Shown: positions 7,748 through 16,837, numbered from the stretch's first letter. The stretch is 64,000 nucleotides of DNA from Streptomyces flavofungini (GCF_014650815.1 NZ_BMVR01000002.1:372001-436000); one strand, 5' to 3'. A program made the numbers and translations. The notes: generated by a model from the letters alone, not told the origin.

Positions 7748-9076
7748 TCACCCGCGCTCCCCCGCGGGCCCCTGGGGAAGCCCGTCGGGGGCCTCCTGGG
7801 GCGGGCCCGGCGGCTCGGCGGCCTGCCGCCGTTCCCCGGGCCGCCCCCGCCCCCGCGCGAGCACCCGCGCCAGGGCCTCCACGACCTCCGGCTGGTAGTC
7901 CCGGCCGGTGGCCAGGCGAAGCCGCTCCAGGGCGCTGAGCGGCCCCTGCGGCCCGTGTTCCCGAGCCATCTCGTCGTATGCGTTCGCGGCGCGCACGATG
8001 CGCGCGGTGAGCGGCTGGTCGCGGTACGGATCGGCCTGGCGCTCCACGACCACGGCGACGCCGGCGGCGACACCTGTCTGGCGTACGACGGCGCCGCCGA
8101 GCAGGGCGATGCGGCGCTGCTCGGCCTCGGGCAGGGCGGCGGTGGCACCGGCGGGGACGGGGTCGACGAGGGAGAGCTGGCCGATGTCGTGCATCAGGGC
8201 GGCGTGCTCCAGGACGCCCAGGTCGGCGCCGGAGAGGCCCAGCTCGCGGCCGGTGGCGCGGCTGAGGTCGGCGACGCGGCGGGCGTGGCCGGGCGGGGTG
8301 TACCCGGCGATCTCGGTGGCGCGGGCGAGGGAGGCGATGGTCTGCCGGTAGGTGGTCCGGGCGCCCACGTACCGGCGGAAGGCCAGCTGGGTGAGGAGCA
8401 GCGGCAGGCTGAACACGGGCAGCGCCCACAGTCCGGCCACGGCGACGGCCAGCGCCATCACGGCCCCGGTCGCGCACACGGCGGACCCGATCCCGGCCAT
8501 GCCCCGCAGCTCGTCCCGCAGCAGCGGCCCGAACGGCCACCCCGACCGGGCGTGCGCCAGGGCGGCCGCGAGCACGGCGTCGCACAGCGCGGTGAGCGCG
8601 AGCAGTATCACGATGACGGCGGCGTACCCGGGCCCGTGCCCGGCGACGGCCTCCAACCGCCCGGAGTTGTACAGCGGTTGGAAGCACAGCGCGGCGAACG
8701 CCACGGCGAGCACCCGGCGGGCGATGTGGTCGAGGGACGGGTCCCGGCCGAGCGCCACCTGCGGCACGGCCCCGACCAGGCCCGCCGCCACCACGACGGC
8801 GACGACCTGCAGCACCCCGTGGTGCGTGGCCCGCCCGCCGCACTCCCCCAACAGGGCGTACGCGAGGGCCCCCGCGGACCCCAGCGGCGCGGGCTCCCGC
8901 TCCGCCCCGCTCCCCCACCGCGCCAGCTCCCCCACCGCTATGAGCACCCCGAACCCCAAGGCGATCCCCGGCTCCGCGACCCCGCTCCACAGCGTCGCGC
9001 CCAGCGCGGCGACGGCGAGAAGGACGGCGGCGCCGCGCACCACGACGGGCAGCCGCACCCCGCTCCGAGGGGTCAC
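7748..9076 (-). CDS. Membrane HD-domain protein with degenerate HD-GYP motif
   Basis: 442 aa. The GTG start overlaps the stop of the upstream HD-GYP gene (GTGA, 9076-9073), so translation is coupled. About six to eight hydrophobic segments occupy the first ~240 residues, followed by a cytoplasmic HD domain: GHARRVADLSRATG, then MHDIGQLSLVDP containing the HD pair. Compared with true HD-GYP domains the HHExxDGxGYP block is missing; at its place the sequence reads VVERQADPYRDQPLTARIV. It is therefore unlikely to be an active cyclic-di-GMP hydrolase of the usual type and may be a sensor or regulatory partner of the gene before it. The C-terminus is a proline/glutamate-rich tail. The start is chosen for the overlap and because upstream in-frame sequence is only the shadow of the other gene. 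Confidence 0.82.
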   Translation of the reverse strand: MTPRSGVRLPVVVRGAAVLLAVAALGATLWSGVAEPGIALGFGVLIAVGELARWGSGAEREPAPLGSAGALAYALLGECGGRATHHGVLQVVAVVVAAGLVGAVPQVALGRDPSLDHIARRVLAVAFAALCFQPLYNSGRLEAVAGHGPGYAAVIVILLALTALCDAVLAAALAHARSGWPFGPLLRDELRGMAGIGSAVCATGAVMALAVAVAGLWALPVFSLPLLLTQLAFRRYVGARTTYRQTIASLARATEIAGYTPPGHARRVADLSRATGRELGLSGADLGVLEHAALMHDIGQLSLVDPVPAGATAALPEAEQRRIALLGGAVVRQTGVAAGVAVVVERQADPYRDQPLTARIVRAANAYDEMAREHGPQGPLSALERLRLATGRDYQPEVVEALARVLARGRGRPGERRQAAEPPGPPQEAPDGLPQGPAGERG

Positions 9077-10488
9077 CGGCGGAGGGGGCGGTACGCCTCG
9101 GGGCGGCGCGCGTCGCCGCCGGGCGCGGACCCGGACCCGCTCACCACCGCGGCCGGAGCCGCCCCGGTCACGGAGCCGCCGCCCGGGCCGGCCGCCCCGC
9201 GCCCCTCCGGGCCGCCCGGCTCCCGCTCCTCGGCACCGCCCCCGGCGGTCACCTCCGCGTCCCACCCGTGCCGCGCCAGCGCCCGCACCAGTGCCCCCAC
9301 CATCTCCGCGTCGAACTGGACCCCGGCGCAGCGCTCCAGTTCGGCGACGGCGGCGGGGACGGGGCGGGCGCGGCGGTAGGAGCGGGAGGAGGTCATGGCG
9401 TCGAAGGCGTCGGCGACGGCGACGACGCGGGCGGACTCGGGGATCTGGGTGCCGGTCAGGCCGTAGGGGTAGCCGCTGCCGTCGATGCGTTCGTGGTGGT
9501 GCAGGATCGCGGCGCGCGCGTCGCCGAGGAAGCCGATGCCGCGGACCATCTCGTGGCCGTACTCGGGGTGCAGTTCGATCACCCGGCGCTCCTGCGGGGT
9601 CAGCGGTCCGTCCTTGCGCAACAGCCGCGTGGGGACGCCGAGTTTGCCGACGTCGTGCAGGATCCCGGCGAAGCGGAGGACCTCCACGCGCGCGTCGTCC
9701 ATGCCGAGTTCGCGGGCGATCAGGACGGCGGCGCGGCCGACCCGTTCGCTGTGTCCGCGGGTGTAGCGGTCCTTGAGGTCGACGGCCTGGACGAGCGCGC
9801 GGATGGTGGCCTGGTGGGCGGCGCGTTCGCGGTGGTACTGCGCGAACACCCAGCAGGAGACCCCCATCGGCAGCAGGACGAGGAGGGCGGCGGGCGGGCC
9901 GTAGGGGCTCTGCCAGAGGACGGCCATCATCAGCCCGGCGAGCCCGTGCACGGCGACGGGCGCGAGCGAGCGGGGCAGCAGTCCGCGCCAGGCGGTCCGC
10001 GCGGGCACCCGCTCCGCCGTCACGAGGATCCCGCCGTCGAGCGCGGCGAGCACCCCGGCGAAGGCGAGCACGGCGGCCGCGGCGGGCAGCAGGACGTACG
10101 GGAAGTCGGGCGCCGAAGCGGCCGCGGGCCCGTCGAACGCGGCGTAGGCCTGCCCGGCGGCCCAGGCGGCCAGGGCGAGTTGGGCGGCGCGCCAGGCCCG
10201 GCGCAGTCGGCGCGGCTGCCGTTCGACGCGGGCGCACAGGGCGCCGGGGACGGCGACGAGGGCGGCGGCCGCGGGCGGCAGCAGGAAGACCCCGGCGAGC
10301 AGGACGGGGAAGAACGTGCGGGCGGCGACCTCGTGCCGCACGGCGCGCTCGCCCCCGGCGTACAGGGCGGCGAGCAGCGCGACGACGGTCCAGCGGGTGC
10401 CGGGACCGAGGGCGGGCGCCACGCAGGCGGCGCCGCCGAGGGCGACGCCGATGACGTAGCCGCGGGCCCGTGCCGGAACCGAGCGCAT
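9073..10488 (-). CDS. Membrane-anchored HD-GYP domain phosphohydrolase
   Basis: 471 aa. Around seven membrane segments in the first ~240 residues are followed by a complete HD-GYP domain: TRGHSERVGRAAV, ILHDVGKLGVP (the HD dyad), HPEYGHEM, then HHHERIDGSGYPYGL, the diagnostic HHExxDGxGYP signature, and ADAFDAMTS. HD-GYP domains hydrolyse cyclic-di-GMP in many bacteria; activity here is predicted from motifs only. The C-terminal ~70 residues are glycine/alanine-rich and probably disordered. It is the first gene of a two-gene unit with the degenerate HD protein. The pairing suggests a membrane sensor complex. No ligand-sensing domain other than the membrane region is visible. Confidence 0.88.
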   Translation of the reverse strand: MRSVPARARGYVIGVALGGAACVAPALGPGTRWTVVALLAALYAGGERAVRHEVAARTFFPVLLAGVFLLPPAAAALVAVPGALCARVERQPRRLRRAWRAAQLALAAWAAGQAYAAFDGPAAASAPDFPYVLLPAAAAVLAFAGVLAALDGGILVTAERVPARTAWRGLLPRSLAPVAVHGLAGLMMAVLWQSPYGPPAALLVLLPMGVSCWVFAQYHRERAAHQATIRALVQAVDLKDRYTRGHSERVGRAAVLIARELGMDDARVEVLRFAGILHDVGKLGVPTRLLRKDGPLTPQERRVIELHPEYGHEMVRGIGFLGDARAAILHHHERIDGSGYPYGLTGTQIPESARVVAVADAFDAMTSSRSYRRARPVPAAVAELERCAGVQFDAEMVGALVRALARHGWDAEVTAGGGAEEREPGGPEGRGAAGPGGGSVTGAAPAAVVSGSGSAPGGDARRPEAYRPLRR

Positions 10489-10700
10489 GGCCGCCTCCTC
10501 CCCGATCCAGGTCCGGAGATCCGGAGACTAGAACGGGGTTCGCGCACGCCACGGCTCGCAGCCGCGAATTAGCACCTTCGAGTGAGAAAGCGCGTCAGAA
10601 AGAAGAGAAACGAACGACCGGCGGCCGAATTCCACCGCCCGCGCATCTCGGCGGATCGAACCGCCCGACCGCCGCAGCCGATCAAGCCGCCCGGCCGCCT

Positions 10701-10746
10701 CAGCGGATCAGGCCGTGCCGCACGCGCAGCGGATCAGGCCGTGCCG
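10701..10746. repeat. 20-bp direct repeat spanning the rsrA stop codon
   Basis: The sequence CAGCGGATCAGGCCGTGCCG occurs at 10701-10720 and again at 10727-10746, a 26-bp period. The second copy contains the rsrA stop codon (10734-10736). Weaker GATCAAGCC/GGATCGAACC variants continue to the left to about 10640. The rest of the 245-bp gap between rsrA and the HD-GYP gene holds nothing else I recognise. Confidence 0.8.
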
Positions 10747-11042
10747 TCCACCGGCGTCGCCGTCAGGTCCTGGTCGGGCACCGCCTGGCCCGAGCGGATC
10801 AGGTCGATCCGGCCCATGACCTTGGCCCGCAGGTCGGCGGGCACGTCGTCCTGGCCGCAGCAGCGCTTCACCAGCTTCTTGACCGCCTGCTCGAGGCCGT
10901 ACTTCTCCAGGCACGGAGAGCACTCCTCGAAGTGCGTCTCGAACTTGGTGCAGTCACTGTCCGGCATCTCGTGGTCCAGGAACTCATAGAGATGGTCCAG
11001 GACCTCACTGCAGTCAGTCTCGTGCGGCTCTCCGCAGCTCAT
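10734..11042 (-). CDS. rsrA: Zinc-binding anti-sigma factor RsrA
   Basis: 102 aa; redox-sensitive anti-sigma factor of the ZAS family that holds SigR inactive until disulfide stress oxidises it and releases zinc. The cysteines sit at C3, C11, C31, C41, C44, C61 and C62 with H37, the same positions known in the S. coelicolor protein, including the HxxxCxxC zinc motif (H37-x3-C41-x2-C44). The ATG overlaps the sigR stop by 4 nt (ATGA), which keeps synthesis of the pair balanced. The conserved helix bundle ends near residue 75; the tail after [20 protein letters not shown] is variable. Confidence 0.97.
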   Translation of the reverse strand: MSCGEPHETDCSEVLDHLYEFLDHEMPDSDCTKFETHFEECSPCLEKYGLEQAVKKLVKRCCGQDDVPADLRAKVMGRIDLIRSGQAVPDQDLTATPVDGTA

Positions 11043-11713
11043 GAGCCTGAGCCTTTCGCTTCGTTCGACTCCCCGGCACCGGCCGGGACCAGACCGCGGT
11101 CGCGCGCGTAGTCCTCGAGCATGCCGCGGAGTTGGCGGCGGCCGCGGTGAAGACGGGACATCACCGTACCGATGGGTGTACCCATGATGTCGGCGATCTC
11201 CTTGTACGCAAAGCCCTCTACGTCCGCGAGATAGACGGCGATGCGGAATTCCTCCGGGATCGCCTGCAGCGCGTTCTTCACGTCCGAGTCCGGCAAGTGG
11301 TCCAGGGCCTGCGACTCGGCCGAGCGCAGACCGGTGGACATGTGCGACTCGGCACGCGCGAGCTGCCAGTCCTCGATCTCCTCGGCGGCGCTGCGCTGGG
11401 GCTCGCGCTGCTTCTTGCGGTACGAGTTGATGAACGTGTTCGTGAGGATGCGGTACAACCACGCCTTGAGGTTGGTGCCCTCGCGGAACTGGTGGAACGA
11501 CGCGTACGCCTTCGCGTAGGTCTCCTGCACCAGGTCCTCCGCGTCCGCCGGGTTGCGCGTCATGCGCAGCGCCGCCGAGTACATCTGGTCGAGGAACGTG
11601 AGCGCGTCCCGCTCGAAGCGGGCCGTGCGCTGCGCGGCCGTCTCCTCGGGCTGCCCCGACTGCTCGGCGTGGCCGTTCTCGGTCCCTGCGTCGGTCCCAG
11701 TGACCGGACCCAC
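11039..11713 (-). CDS. sigR: ECF RNA polymerase sigma factor SigR
   Basis: 224 aa from the GTG at 11713 ([10 protein letters not shown]), the start used for the stable form in S. coelicolor. Directs RNA polymerase to thiol-oxidative stress genes. Region 2 is visible as [31 protein letters not shown], and region 4 as [51 protein letters not shown] sequence abuts the GTG. An in-frame ATG at 11878 gives a longer form with exactly 55 extra residues, as known for the unstable SigR' isoform. A consensus SigR promoter lies upstream of that ATG, so activation would yield the longer isoform, as in the described feedback loop. Co-transcribed with rsrA. Confidence 0.97.
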   Translation of the reverse strand: MGPVTGTDAGTENGHAEQSGQPEETAAQRTARFERDALTFLDQMYSAALRMTRNPADAEDLVQETYAKAYASFHQFREGTNLKAWLYRILTNTFINSYRKKQREPQRSAAEEIEDWQLARAESHMSTGLRSAESQALDHLPDSDVKNALQAIPEEFRIAVYLADVEGFAYKEIADIMGTPIGTVMSRLHRGRRQLRGMLEDYARDRGLVPAGAGESNEAKGSGS

Positions 11714-11878
11714 CTCCTCCAACGACGTGGCGGGTCCGAAAGCGGCCCCACTCGAATCGGAGGATAGACGACGACCCCCTCCGCGCGCCGCCCGAATAGG
11801 AGCGGCCTTGGGCGCGCTCAGCACCGTCCACTCCAGGTCAGAGGCAGTGGAGCGGTTCGGGCAGATGGTCGATCCCAT
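11714..11878 (-). other. sigR: SigR' N-terminal extension (alternative start)
   Basis: In-frame extension of exactly 55 codons between ATG 11878 ([17 protein letters not shown]) and the main GTG start. A strong ribosome-binding site, GAGAGGGAG, lies about nine bases before the ATG. In S. coelicolor the transcript from the SigR-dependent promoter makes a 55-residue-longer, Clp-degraded SigR' that shuts the response down; the matching length and promoter position here indicate the same device. Confidence 0.85.
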
Positions 11879-11924
11879 GCGGGGGCTCCCTCTCGTACGA
11901 ACACTTGCGGGGTCTGCTCGCCAC

Positions 11925-11950
11925 AACAGTCGTCACGGGCTCAACATTCC
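11925..11950 (-). promoter_or_regulatory. SigR-dependent promoter (sigRp2)
   Basis: Minus strand reads GGAAT (11950-11946), 18 nt, GTT (11927-11925), an exact match to the SigR consensus GGAAT-N18-GTT. Transcription would begin near 11918, about 40 nt before the SigR' ATG. The -35 box lies inside the 3' end of the preceding hydrolase gene. Confidence 0.9.
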
Positions 11951-12667
11951 CGCCCACCGGGCGACGGCGTCCGTGATGCGTTTCACGGCCTCGTCCTGCC
12001 CGATGTCCGCCCGTTTGGGCACGGCGAAGGAGTGATCGCCGAAGGGGATCTCGACGAGTTCGTACGCGGTGTCGTGCGCGGTGGCCTCCGGGAACTCCGC
12101 CGGTTTGCCGAAGGGGTCGTTGCCTCCCTGGACGACGAGGGTCGGCACCCCGGCGCCCAGGAGTTCGTCCGCGCGGGACTTCTCCGGCTTGCCCGGCGGG
12201 TGCAGCGGGAAGCTGAGCGCGAGCACGGCGGCCGCGCCGAGTCCGGTGGCGGTACGGCAGGCCACGCGGGCCCCGGCGCTGCGGCCGCCCGCGACGACGG
12301 GCAGGCCCGGCTCGGCCAGCGCGGGCCAGACGCCGCGCCAGCCGACGTCCAGGGTCTTCGGCGCGGGCGCCACCTTCTTGCCCGCGACCCGCCACGGCTG
12401 CTCCACCAGGGCGACGGTCACGCCGTGCGCGGGCAGGGCGGCGGCGATGGCCCGCAGGTCCCGCGCCTCGATCCCGCCGCCCGCCCCGTGGCCGACGGCG
12501 AGGACGAGCCGCGCCCGCTTCGCCGGGTGCCAGGTGATCCGGGCCGTACCCGCGTCGGTCTCGACGGTCTCGGTGGTCTCGGTGGTCTCTGCGGTCTCGC
12601 TCTTGGCCGCGTCTGCAGCGCCGGACGCCTTGCTCCGGGCGGCGCTGGAAGCCTTGCTCTTGGTCAC
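11933..12667 (-). CDS. Alpha/beta-hydrolase-fold protein
   Basis: 244 aa from a GTG start. After a ~45-residue low-complexity Lys/Ala/Thr-rich leader the fold begins at ARITWHPAKRARLVLAVGHGAGGG. The nucleophile elbow is GGRSAGARV (Ser of GRSAG), the acid is in VVQGGNDPFG and the histidine in PFGDHSFAVP, so the catalytic triad looks intact. The substrate cannot be predicted; it belongs to a dienelactone-hydrolase-like group. It starts one base after the stop codon of the HMCES gene (12669), so the two are co-translated. Its 3' end carries the -35 box of the sigR promoter. Confidence 0.82.
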   Translation of the reverse strand: MTKSKASSAARSKASGAADAAKSETAETTETTETVETDAGTARITWHPAKRARLVLAVGHGAGGGIEARDLRAIAAALPAHGVTVALVEQPWRVAGKKVAPAPKTLDVGWRGVWPALAEPGLPVVAGGRSAGARVACRTATGLGAAAVLALSFPLHPPGKPEKSRADELLGAGVPTLVVQGGNDPFGKPAEFPEATAHDTAYELVEIPFGDHSFAVPKRADIGQDEAVKRITDAVARWAGMLSP

Positions 12668-12668
12668 G

Positions 12669-13484
12669 TCAGAAGAGTGTGCCCTCTTCCGGACCCTCCA
12701 GCTCCGTCAGCAGCTCCGGCCCGTTGTTCTTCACACTGCTCACGGCCGTCGACACCGGGTAGGCCCGCATGAGGCCCGCCGGGGGCGGCTCCAGGAGGGA
12801 GCGCAGGTCGTCCACGTCCGTGCGGGACGGGTCGAGCCAGGCGTCCCAGCGGTCGGGGGTCAGCATCAGCGGCATGCGCGGGTGGATGTCCGCCAGCGTC
12901 TTGGGGCCTTCCTGGGGGGCCACGCCCAGCGGCGTCGTCTCCGCCTCCGTGGTGATCACGGAGCAGGTCACCCACCACGCCAGCGGGTGCTCGTCCGGCA
13001 GCGTCTTGTCCCGCCAGAACTCGTACAGACCCGCCATCGCGAACACCGACCCGTCGGCCGGGGTCACGAAGTACGGCTGCTTGCGGGGCCGCTTCTTCTT
13101 GCCCTCGACCTCCAGCTCCCGCTCGGCCTCGCCGGTCACCCACTCGTAATAGCCGTCCGCGGGCAGCACGCACCGGCGCGTGGTGAAGGCCCGCCGGTAC
13201 GACGGCTTCTCGTGCACGGTCTCGGCGCGCGCGTTGATCATCCGCGCCCCGCCCTCCGGCGTCTTCGCCCAGGACGGTACGAGTCCCCACTTCAGCTTGC
13301 GGAGCTGGCGAACCGGACGGCGCTCCTCGGCGTCTTTAAGGGGACGGTCGAGGACGGCGTAGACCTCTTTCGTAGGAGCCACGTTGTAGTCCGGCTCAAG
13401 AGCCTCCTCCGGATCCCACTTCTCGATCTCAAAGATTCCTGCGAGATCCTCGGGCCTACGACTCGACGCATACCGTCCGCACAT
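12669..13484 (-). CDS. HMCES/YedK-type abasic-site protein (SRAP family)
   Basis: 271 aa. SRAP proteins cross-link covalently to abasic sites in single-stranded DNA through the cysteine exposed after removal of Met1. Here the sequence starts MCGRY, giving C2. The other active-site residues are N84 in NARAET, E114 in GYYEW and H201 in IHPRMPLML. The ATG at 13484 is fixed by the requirement that Cys be residue 2. Longer than E. coli YedK (222 aa) because of an insert rich in K, R and E around residues 118-136 and a longer tail. It is the first gene before the hydrolase and sigR, on the same strand. I see no LexA-type or RecA-NDp-type promoter at its start. Confidence 0.93.
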   Translation of the reverse strand: MCGRYASSRRPEDLAGIFEIEKWDPEEALEPDYNVAPTKEVYAVLDRPLKDAEERRPVRQLRKLKWGLVPSWAKTPEGGARMINARAETVHEKPSYRRAFTTRRCVLPADGYYEWVTGEAERELEVEGKKKRPRKQPYFVTPADGSVFAMAGLYEFWRDKTLPDEHPLAWWVTCSVITTEAETTPLGVAPQEGPKTLADIHPRMPLMLTPDRWDAWLDPSRTDVDDLRSLLEPPPAGLMRAYPVSTAVSSVKNNGPELLTELEGPEEGTLF

Positions 13485-13506
13485 GCGTGCCACACTGCCA
13501 TGCCCG

Positions 13507-13546
13507 CCCGTCACCCGACCACCACCCCGCAACGACCGCGCTACGC
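13507..13546. repeat. Dispersed 40-bp intergenic repeat, copy 1
   Basis: Matches 29728-29767 at 37 of 40 positions, same strand. It lies between the divergent HMCES and M50-like genes. It begins CCCGTCACCCGACCACCACC and ends AACGACCGCGCTACGC. Confidence 0.8.
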
Positions 13547-13589
13547 GCGGGCACCCGCTGCTCGCCGACGACAGGGAGCCAACCCGGCA

Positions 13590-14312
13590 ATGCACACCAC
13601 CGCTTCCGCCAGCCTGGGCGATCTCTGGGACCGGCTCACGGGCACGCAGGCCGCCCCCGAGCAGTGGCTGGTGCTCGTCACCGGGGCCGTCGCGCTCGCC
13701 GCCGTCCTGCCGCACGCCGTCTGGCGGGTCGCCCGCAACGCCGTGACCATCGCCCACGAGGGCGGCCACGGTCTGGTCGCCCTGCTCACCGGGCGCCGCC
13801 TGGACGGCATCCGGCTGCACTCCGACACCAGCGGCCTGACCGTCAGCCGCGGCAGGCCCACCGGCCTCGGCATGATCCTCACCGCCGCCGCGGGCTACAC
13901 CGCGCCCCCGCTGCTCGGCCTCGCGGGCGCCGCGCTGCTCGGCGAGGGCCGCATCACGGCGCTGCTGTGGGTCGCCACGGCCCTGCTCGTCGCCATGCTG
14001 GTGATGATCCGCAACGCCTACGGCGCGCTGACCGTGATCGTCTCGGGCGGCGTCTTCCTCGCTGTGTCCTGGCTCGCCGACACCGATGTGCAGGCGGCCT
14101 TCGCGTACACCGTGGTGTGGTTCCTGCTGCTCGGCGGCGTACGTCCCGCCTTCGAGCTGCAGGCCAAGCGCAGGCACGGCGGAGCCGGGGACTCCGACGC
14201 GGACCAGCTGTCGCGGCTCACGCACGTTCCGGCGGGGATGTGGCTGTTCCTGTTCCACGCCGTTTCGCTGTGCTCGCTGATAGGGGGAGCGCGCTGGATG
14301 CTCACGGCGTGA
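13590..14312 (+). CDS. M50-family (site-2-protease-like) membrane metalloprotease
   Basis: 240 aa, membrane protein with about six hydrophobic segments. The zinc motif HExxH appears as HEGGH at residues 56-60, just after the first membrane helix (WLVLVTGAVALAAVL), typical of the M50B subgroup that cleaves substrates within the membrane. The later NPDG-like motif of canonical site-2 proteases is not evident, although RNAYGALTVIVSGG may occupy its place. The ATG at 13590 is chosen; GGGAG lies 12 nt upstream. The stop codon is part of a short repeat (GGCGTGACGCCGG) with two related copies in the following 60 bp. Function unknown. Confidence 0.82.
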   Translation: MHTTASASLGDLWDRLTGTQAAPEQWLVLVTGAVALAAVLPHAVWRVARNAVTIAHEGGHGLVALLTGRRLDGIRLHSDTSGLTVSRGRPTGLGMILTAAAGYTAPPLLGLAGAALLGEGRITALLWVATALLVAMLVMIRNAYGALTVIVSGGVFLAVSWLADTDVQAAFAYTVVWFLLLGGVRPAFELQAKRRHGGAGDSDADQLSRLTHVPAGMWLFLFHAVSLCSLIGGARWMLTA

Positions 14313-14494
14313 CGCCGGGGCTCCCGCTCGTGGCGTGACAGGCGACGGCCCGTGGCGTGACGCCGGCGGGACAGCTCGCGGCCGCCCCGCCGTGGCCCGG
14401 TACTCCCCGTACGCCCTACCCGTTCTCTGTTTCGCCTGGGTTTCGCCACTTTTGATCAAGATCTGCGGTCGGCGCGAGACACTAAAGTGTGGGC

Positions 14495-15811
14495 ATGACC
14501 GTGAACCCGACACACACCGCCCTCTGGCCCGCCCCGCACGCGAGCGGAGCCGTCGCCGCGACGGTCCACGTGCCGGGATCCAAGTCGGTCACCAACCGTG
14601 CCCTCGTCCTCGCCGCGCTCGCCGCCGAGCCCGGCTGGCTGCGCCGCCCGCTGCGCTCGCGCGACACCCTCCTGATGGCGGCCGCGCTGCGCGCGATGGA
14701 CGTGGGCATCGAGGAAGGCGTGGGCCCCGACGGCTCCGGTGAGGCCTGGCGCGTGATCCCCTCGGGCCTGCGCGGCCCGGCCACGGTCGACGTCGGCAAC
14801 GCGGGCACGGTCATGCGCTTCCTGCCGCCGGTCGCCGCGCTGGCCGACGGCCCGATCCGCTTCGACGGCGACCCCCGTTCGTACGAGCGCCCGCTGCACG
14901 GCGTGATCGACGCGCTGCGCGCGCTCGGCGCCCGCATCGACGACGACGGCCGCGGCGCGCTCCCCCTGACCGTGCACGGCGCCGGCGCCGTGGAGGGCGG
15001 CCAGGTCGAGATCGACGCCTCCTCGTCGTCCCAGTTCGTCTCCGCGCTGCTGCTCTCGGGTGCCCGCTTCAACCAGGGCGTGGAGGTGCGCCACGTCGGC
15101 AGCGCCCTGCCCTCCATGCCGCACATCCGCATGACCGTCGACATGCTGCGCGCGTGCGGCGCCCAGGTCGACACCCCCGAGGCGGGCGGCGAGCCGAACG
15201 TCTGGCGGGTCGCCCCCGGCGCCCTGCTCGGCCGCGACCTGACCGTCGAACCGGACCTGTCCAACGCCCAGCCGTTCCTGGCCGCGGCCCTGATCACCGG
15301 CGGCCGGGTCACCGTCCCCGACTGGCCCGCCCGCACCACGCAGCCCGGTGACGCGCTGCGCCGGATCTTCACCGAGATGGGCGGTTCCTGCGAGCTGACC
15401 GAGCAGGGCCTCACCTTCACCGGCTCCGGCTCGGTCCACGGCATCGACGTCGACCTCAGCGAGGTCGGCGAGCTGACGCCGGGCATCGCCGCCGTCGCGG
15501 CCCTCGCCGACTCCCCCTCCACCCTGCGCGGCGTCGCCCATCTGCGGCTGCACGAGACGGACCGCCTGGCCGCGCTCACCAAGGAGATCAACGAGCTGGG
15601 CGGTGACGTCACCGAGACCGCCGACGGCCTGCACATCCGCCCGCGCCCGCTGCACGGCGGCGTCTTCCACACGTACGACGACCACCGCATGGCCACCGCG
15701 GGCGCGATCATCGGCCTCGCCGTGCCCGGCGTGCAGATCGAGAACGTCGCGACGACGGCCAAGACGCTGCCCGACTTCCCCGAGCTGTGGGCCGGAATGC
15801 TCGGGAACTGA
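14495..15811 (+). CDS. aroA: 3-Phosphoshikimate 1-carboxyvinyltransferase (EPSP synthase)
   Basis: 438 aa. Transfers the enolpyruvyl group of PEP to shikimate 3-phosphate in aromatic amino-acid synthesis. Signature motifs: [12 protein letters not shown] (substrate lysine), [10 protein letters not shown] (the glyphosate-binding GNAGT loop is the unmodified, sensitive type), [21 protein letters not shown] and [16 protein letters not shown] two codons upstream (14489) is an alternative start. Followed 15 nt later by rsgA, so probably co-transcribed. The aroA-rsgA pair near an ECF sigma/anti-sigma pair is also found in mycobacteria. Confidence 0.97.
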   Translation: MTVNPTHTALWPAPHASGAVAATVHVPGSKSVTNRALVLAALAAEPGWLRRPLRSRDTLLMAAALRAMDVGIEEGVGPDGSGEAWRVIPSGLRGPATVDVGNAGTVMRFLPPVAALADGPIRFDGDPRSYERPLHGVIDALRALGARIDDDGRGALPLTVHGAGAVEGGQVEIDASSSSQFVSALLLSGARFNQGVEVRHVGSALPSMPHIRMTVDMLRACGAQVDTPEAGGEPNVWRVAPGALLGRDLTVEPDLSNAQPFLAAALITGGRVTVPDWPARTTQPGDALRRIFTEMGGSCELTEQGLTFTGSGSVHGIDVDLSEVGELTPGIAAVAALADSPSTLRGVAHLRLHETDRLAALTKEINELGGDVTETADGLHIRPRPLHGGVFHTYDDHRMATAGAIIGLAVPGVQIENVATTAKTLPDFPELWAGMLGN

Positions 15812-15826
15812 CGGGCGATCACGATC

Positions 15827-16837
15827 ATGCGCCGCTACGGCAAGAACCCGGACGAGGACGACATCCGCGTCCGCCCCAACCGCAAGGGCAACCGCCCGCG
15901 CACGCACATCCGCCCCAAGCACGAGGACGCCGCCGAGGGCATGGTCCTCACCGTCGACCGCGGCCGCCTCACCTGCCTCGTCGAAGACCGCGTCATCGTC
16001 GCCATGAAGGCCCGTGAGCTGGGCCGCAAGGCCGCCGTCGTCGGCGACCGCGTCGGCATCGTCGGCGACCTGTCCGGCAGGAAGGACACCCTCGCGCGCA
16101 TCGTCCGCATCGAGGGGCGCTCCTCCGTGCTCCGCCGCACCGCCGACGACGACGATCCCTACGAGCGCGTGGTCGTCGCCAACGCCGACCAGCTCGCCAT
16201 CGTCACCGCCCTCGCCGACCCCGAGCCGCGCCCCCGCATGATCGACCGCTGTCTGGTCGCGGCCTTCGACGGCGGCCTGTCCCCGCTGCTCGTCCTCACC
16301 AAGTCCGACCTCGCACCCCCGGACCAACTCCTGGAGCTGTACGGGGACTTGGACATCCCCTACGTCGTCACCAGCCGTGACGAGCTGGAGCACGGCGGCG
16401 CGGCCGACGTGGTACGCGCCCAACTCGCCGGGAAGGTCACGGCGTTCGTCGGCCACTCCGGCGTCGGCAAGACCACCCTGGTGAACGCGCTCGTGCCGCC
16501 GGAGCGGCGACGCACCGTGGGCCATGTGAACGCCGTGACCGGCCGCGGCCGGCACACCACCACCTCCGCGCTCGCGCTGCCGCTGCCCGACGACGAGGGC
16601 TGGGTCGTCGACACCCCGGGCGTGCGCTCCTTCGGCCTGCACCACGTCGACCCGTCGCGCGTCATCCACGCCTTCCCCGACCTGGAGCCCGGCACGGAGA
16701 ACTGCCCGCGCGCGTGCAGCCACGACGAGCCGGACTGCGCGCTCGACGCGTGGGTGGCCGAGGGGCACGCGGATCCGGCGCGGCTGTACTCGCTGCGGCG
16801 GCTGCTCGCCACCCGGGAGCGGCGCGAGGGCGACTGA
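15827..16837 (+). CDS. rsgA: Small ribosomal subunit maturation GTPase RsgA
   Basis: 336 aa, circularly permuted GTPase that checks late 30S assembly. The permutation is clear: G4 TKSD (158-161) comes before the P-loop GHSGVGKT (209-216) and G3 DTPG (262-265). An N-terminal OB-fold (about 35-105) and a C-terminal zinc knuckle (C293, C297, H299, C304) complete the family layout. The ATG is 15 nt after the aroA stop. The first 30 residues are very basic, as expected for an rRNA-binding protein. Confidence 0.96.
   Translation: MRRYGKNPDEDDIRVRPNRKGNRPRTHIRPKHEDAAEGMVLTVDRGRLTCLVEDRVIVAMKARELGRKAAVVGDRVGIVGDLSGRKDTLARIVRIEGRSSVLRRTADDDDPYERVVVANADQLAIVTALADPEPRPRMIDRCLVAAFDGGLSPLLVLTKSDLAPPDQLLELYGDLDIPYVVTSRDELEHGGAADVVRAQLAGKVTAFVGHSGVGKTTLVNALVPPERRRTVGHVNAVTGRGRHTTTSALALPLPDDEGWVVDTPGVRSFGLHHVDPSRVIHAFPDLEPGTENCPRACSHDEPDCALDAWVAEGHADPARLYSLRRLLATRERREGD

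Noticed and set aside
7748..10552. Single 934-codon frame covering both HD genes
   Set aside because: Its first half is the out-of-frame shadow of the HD-GYP gene (Arg/Pro-rich); the real second gene begins at the GTGA overlap at 9076.
10609..10633. SigR-like box GGAAT...GTT on the minus strand upstream of the HD-GYP gene
   Set aside because: The spacing is 17 nt, not 18-19, and the predicted start would lie over 100 nt from the gene; too weak to claim.
12669..14513. Long minus-strand frame extending the HMCES gene upstream
   Set aside because: HMCES proteins need Cys at position 2, which fixes the start at 13484; the upstream part is antisense to the M50-like gene.
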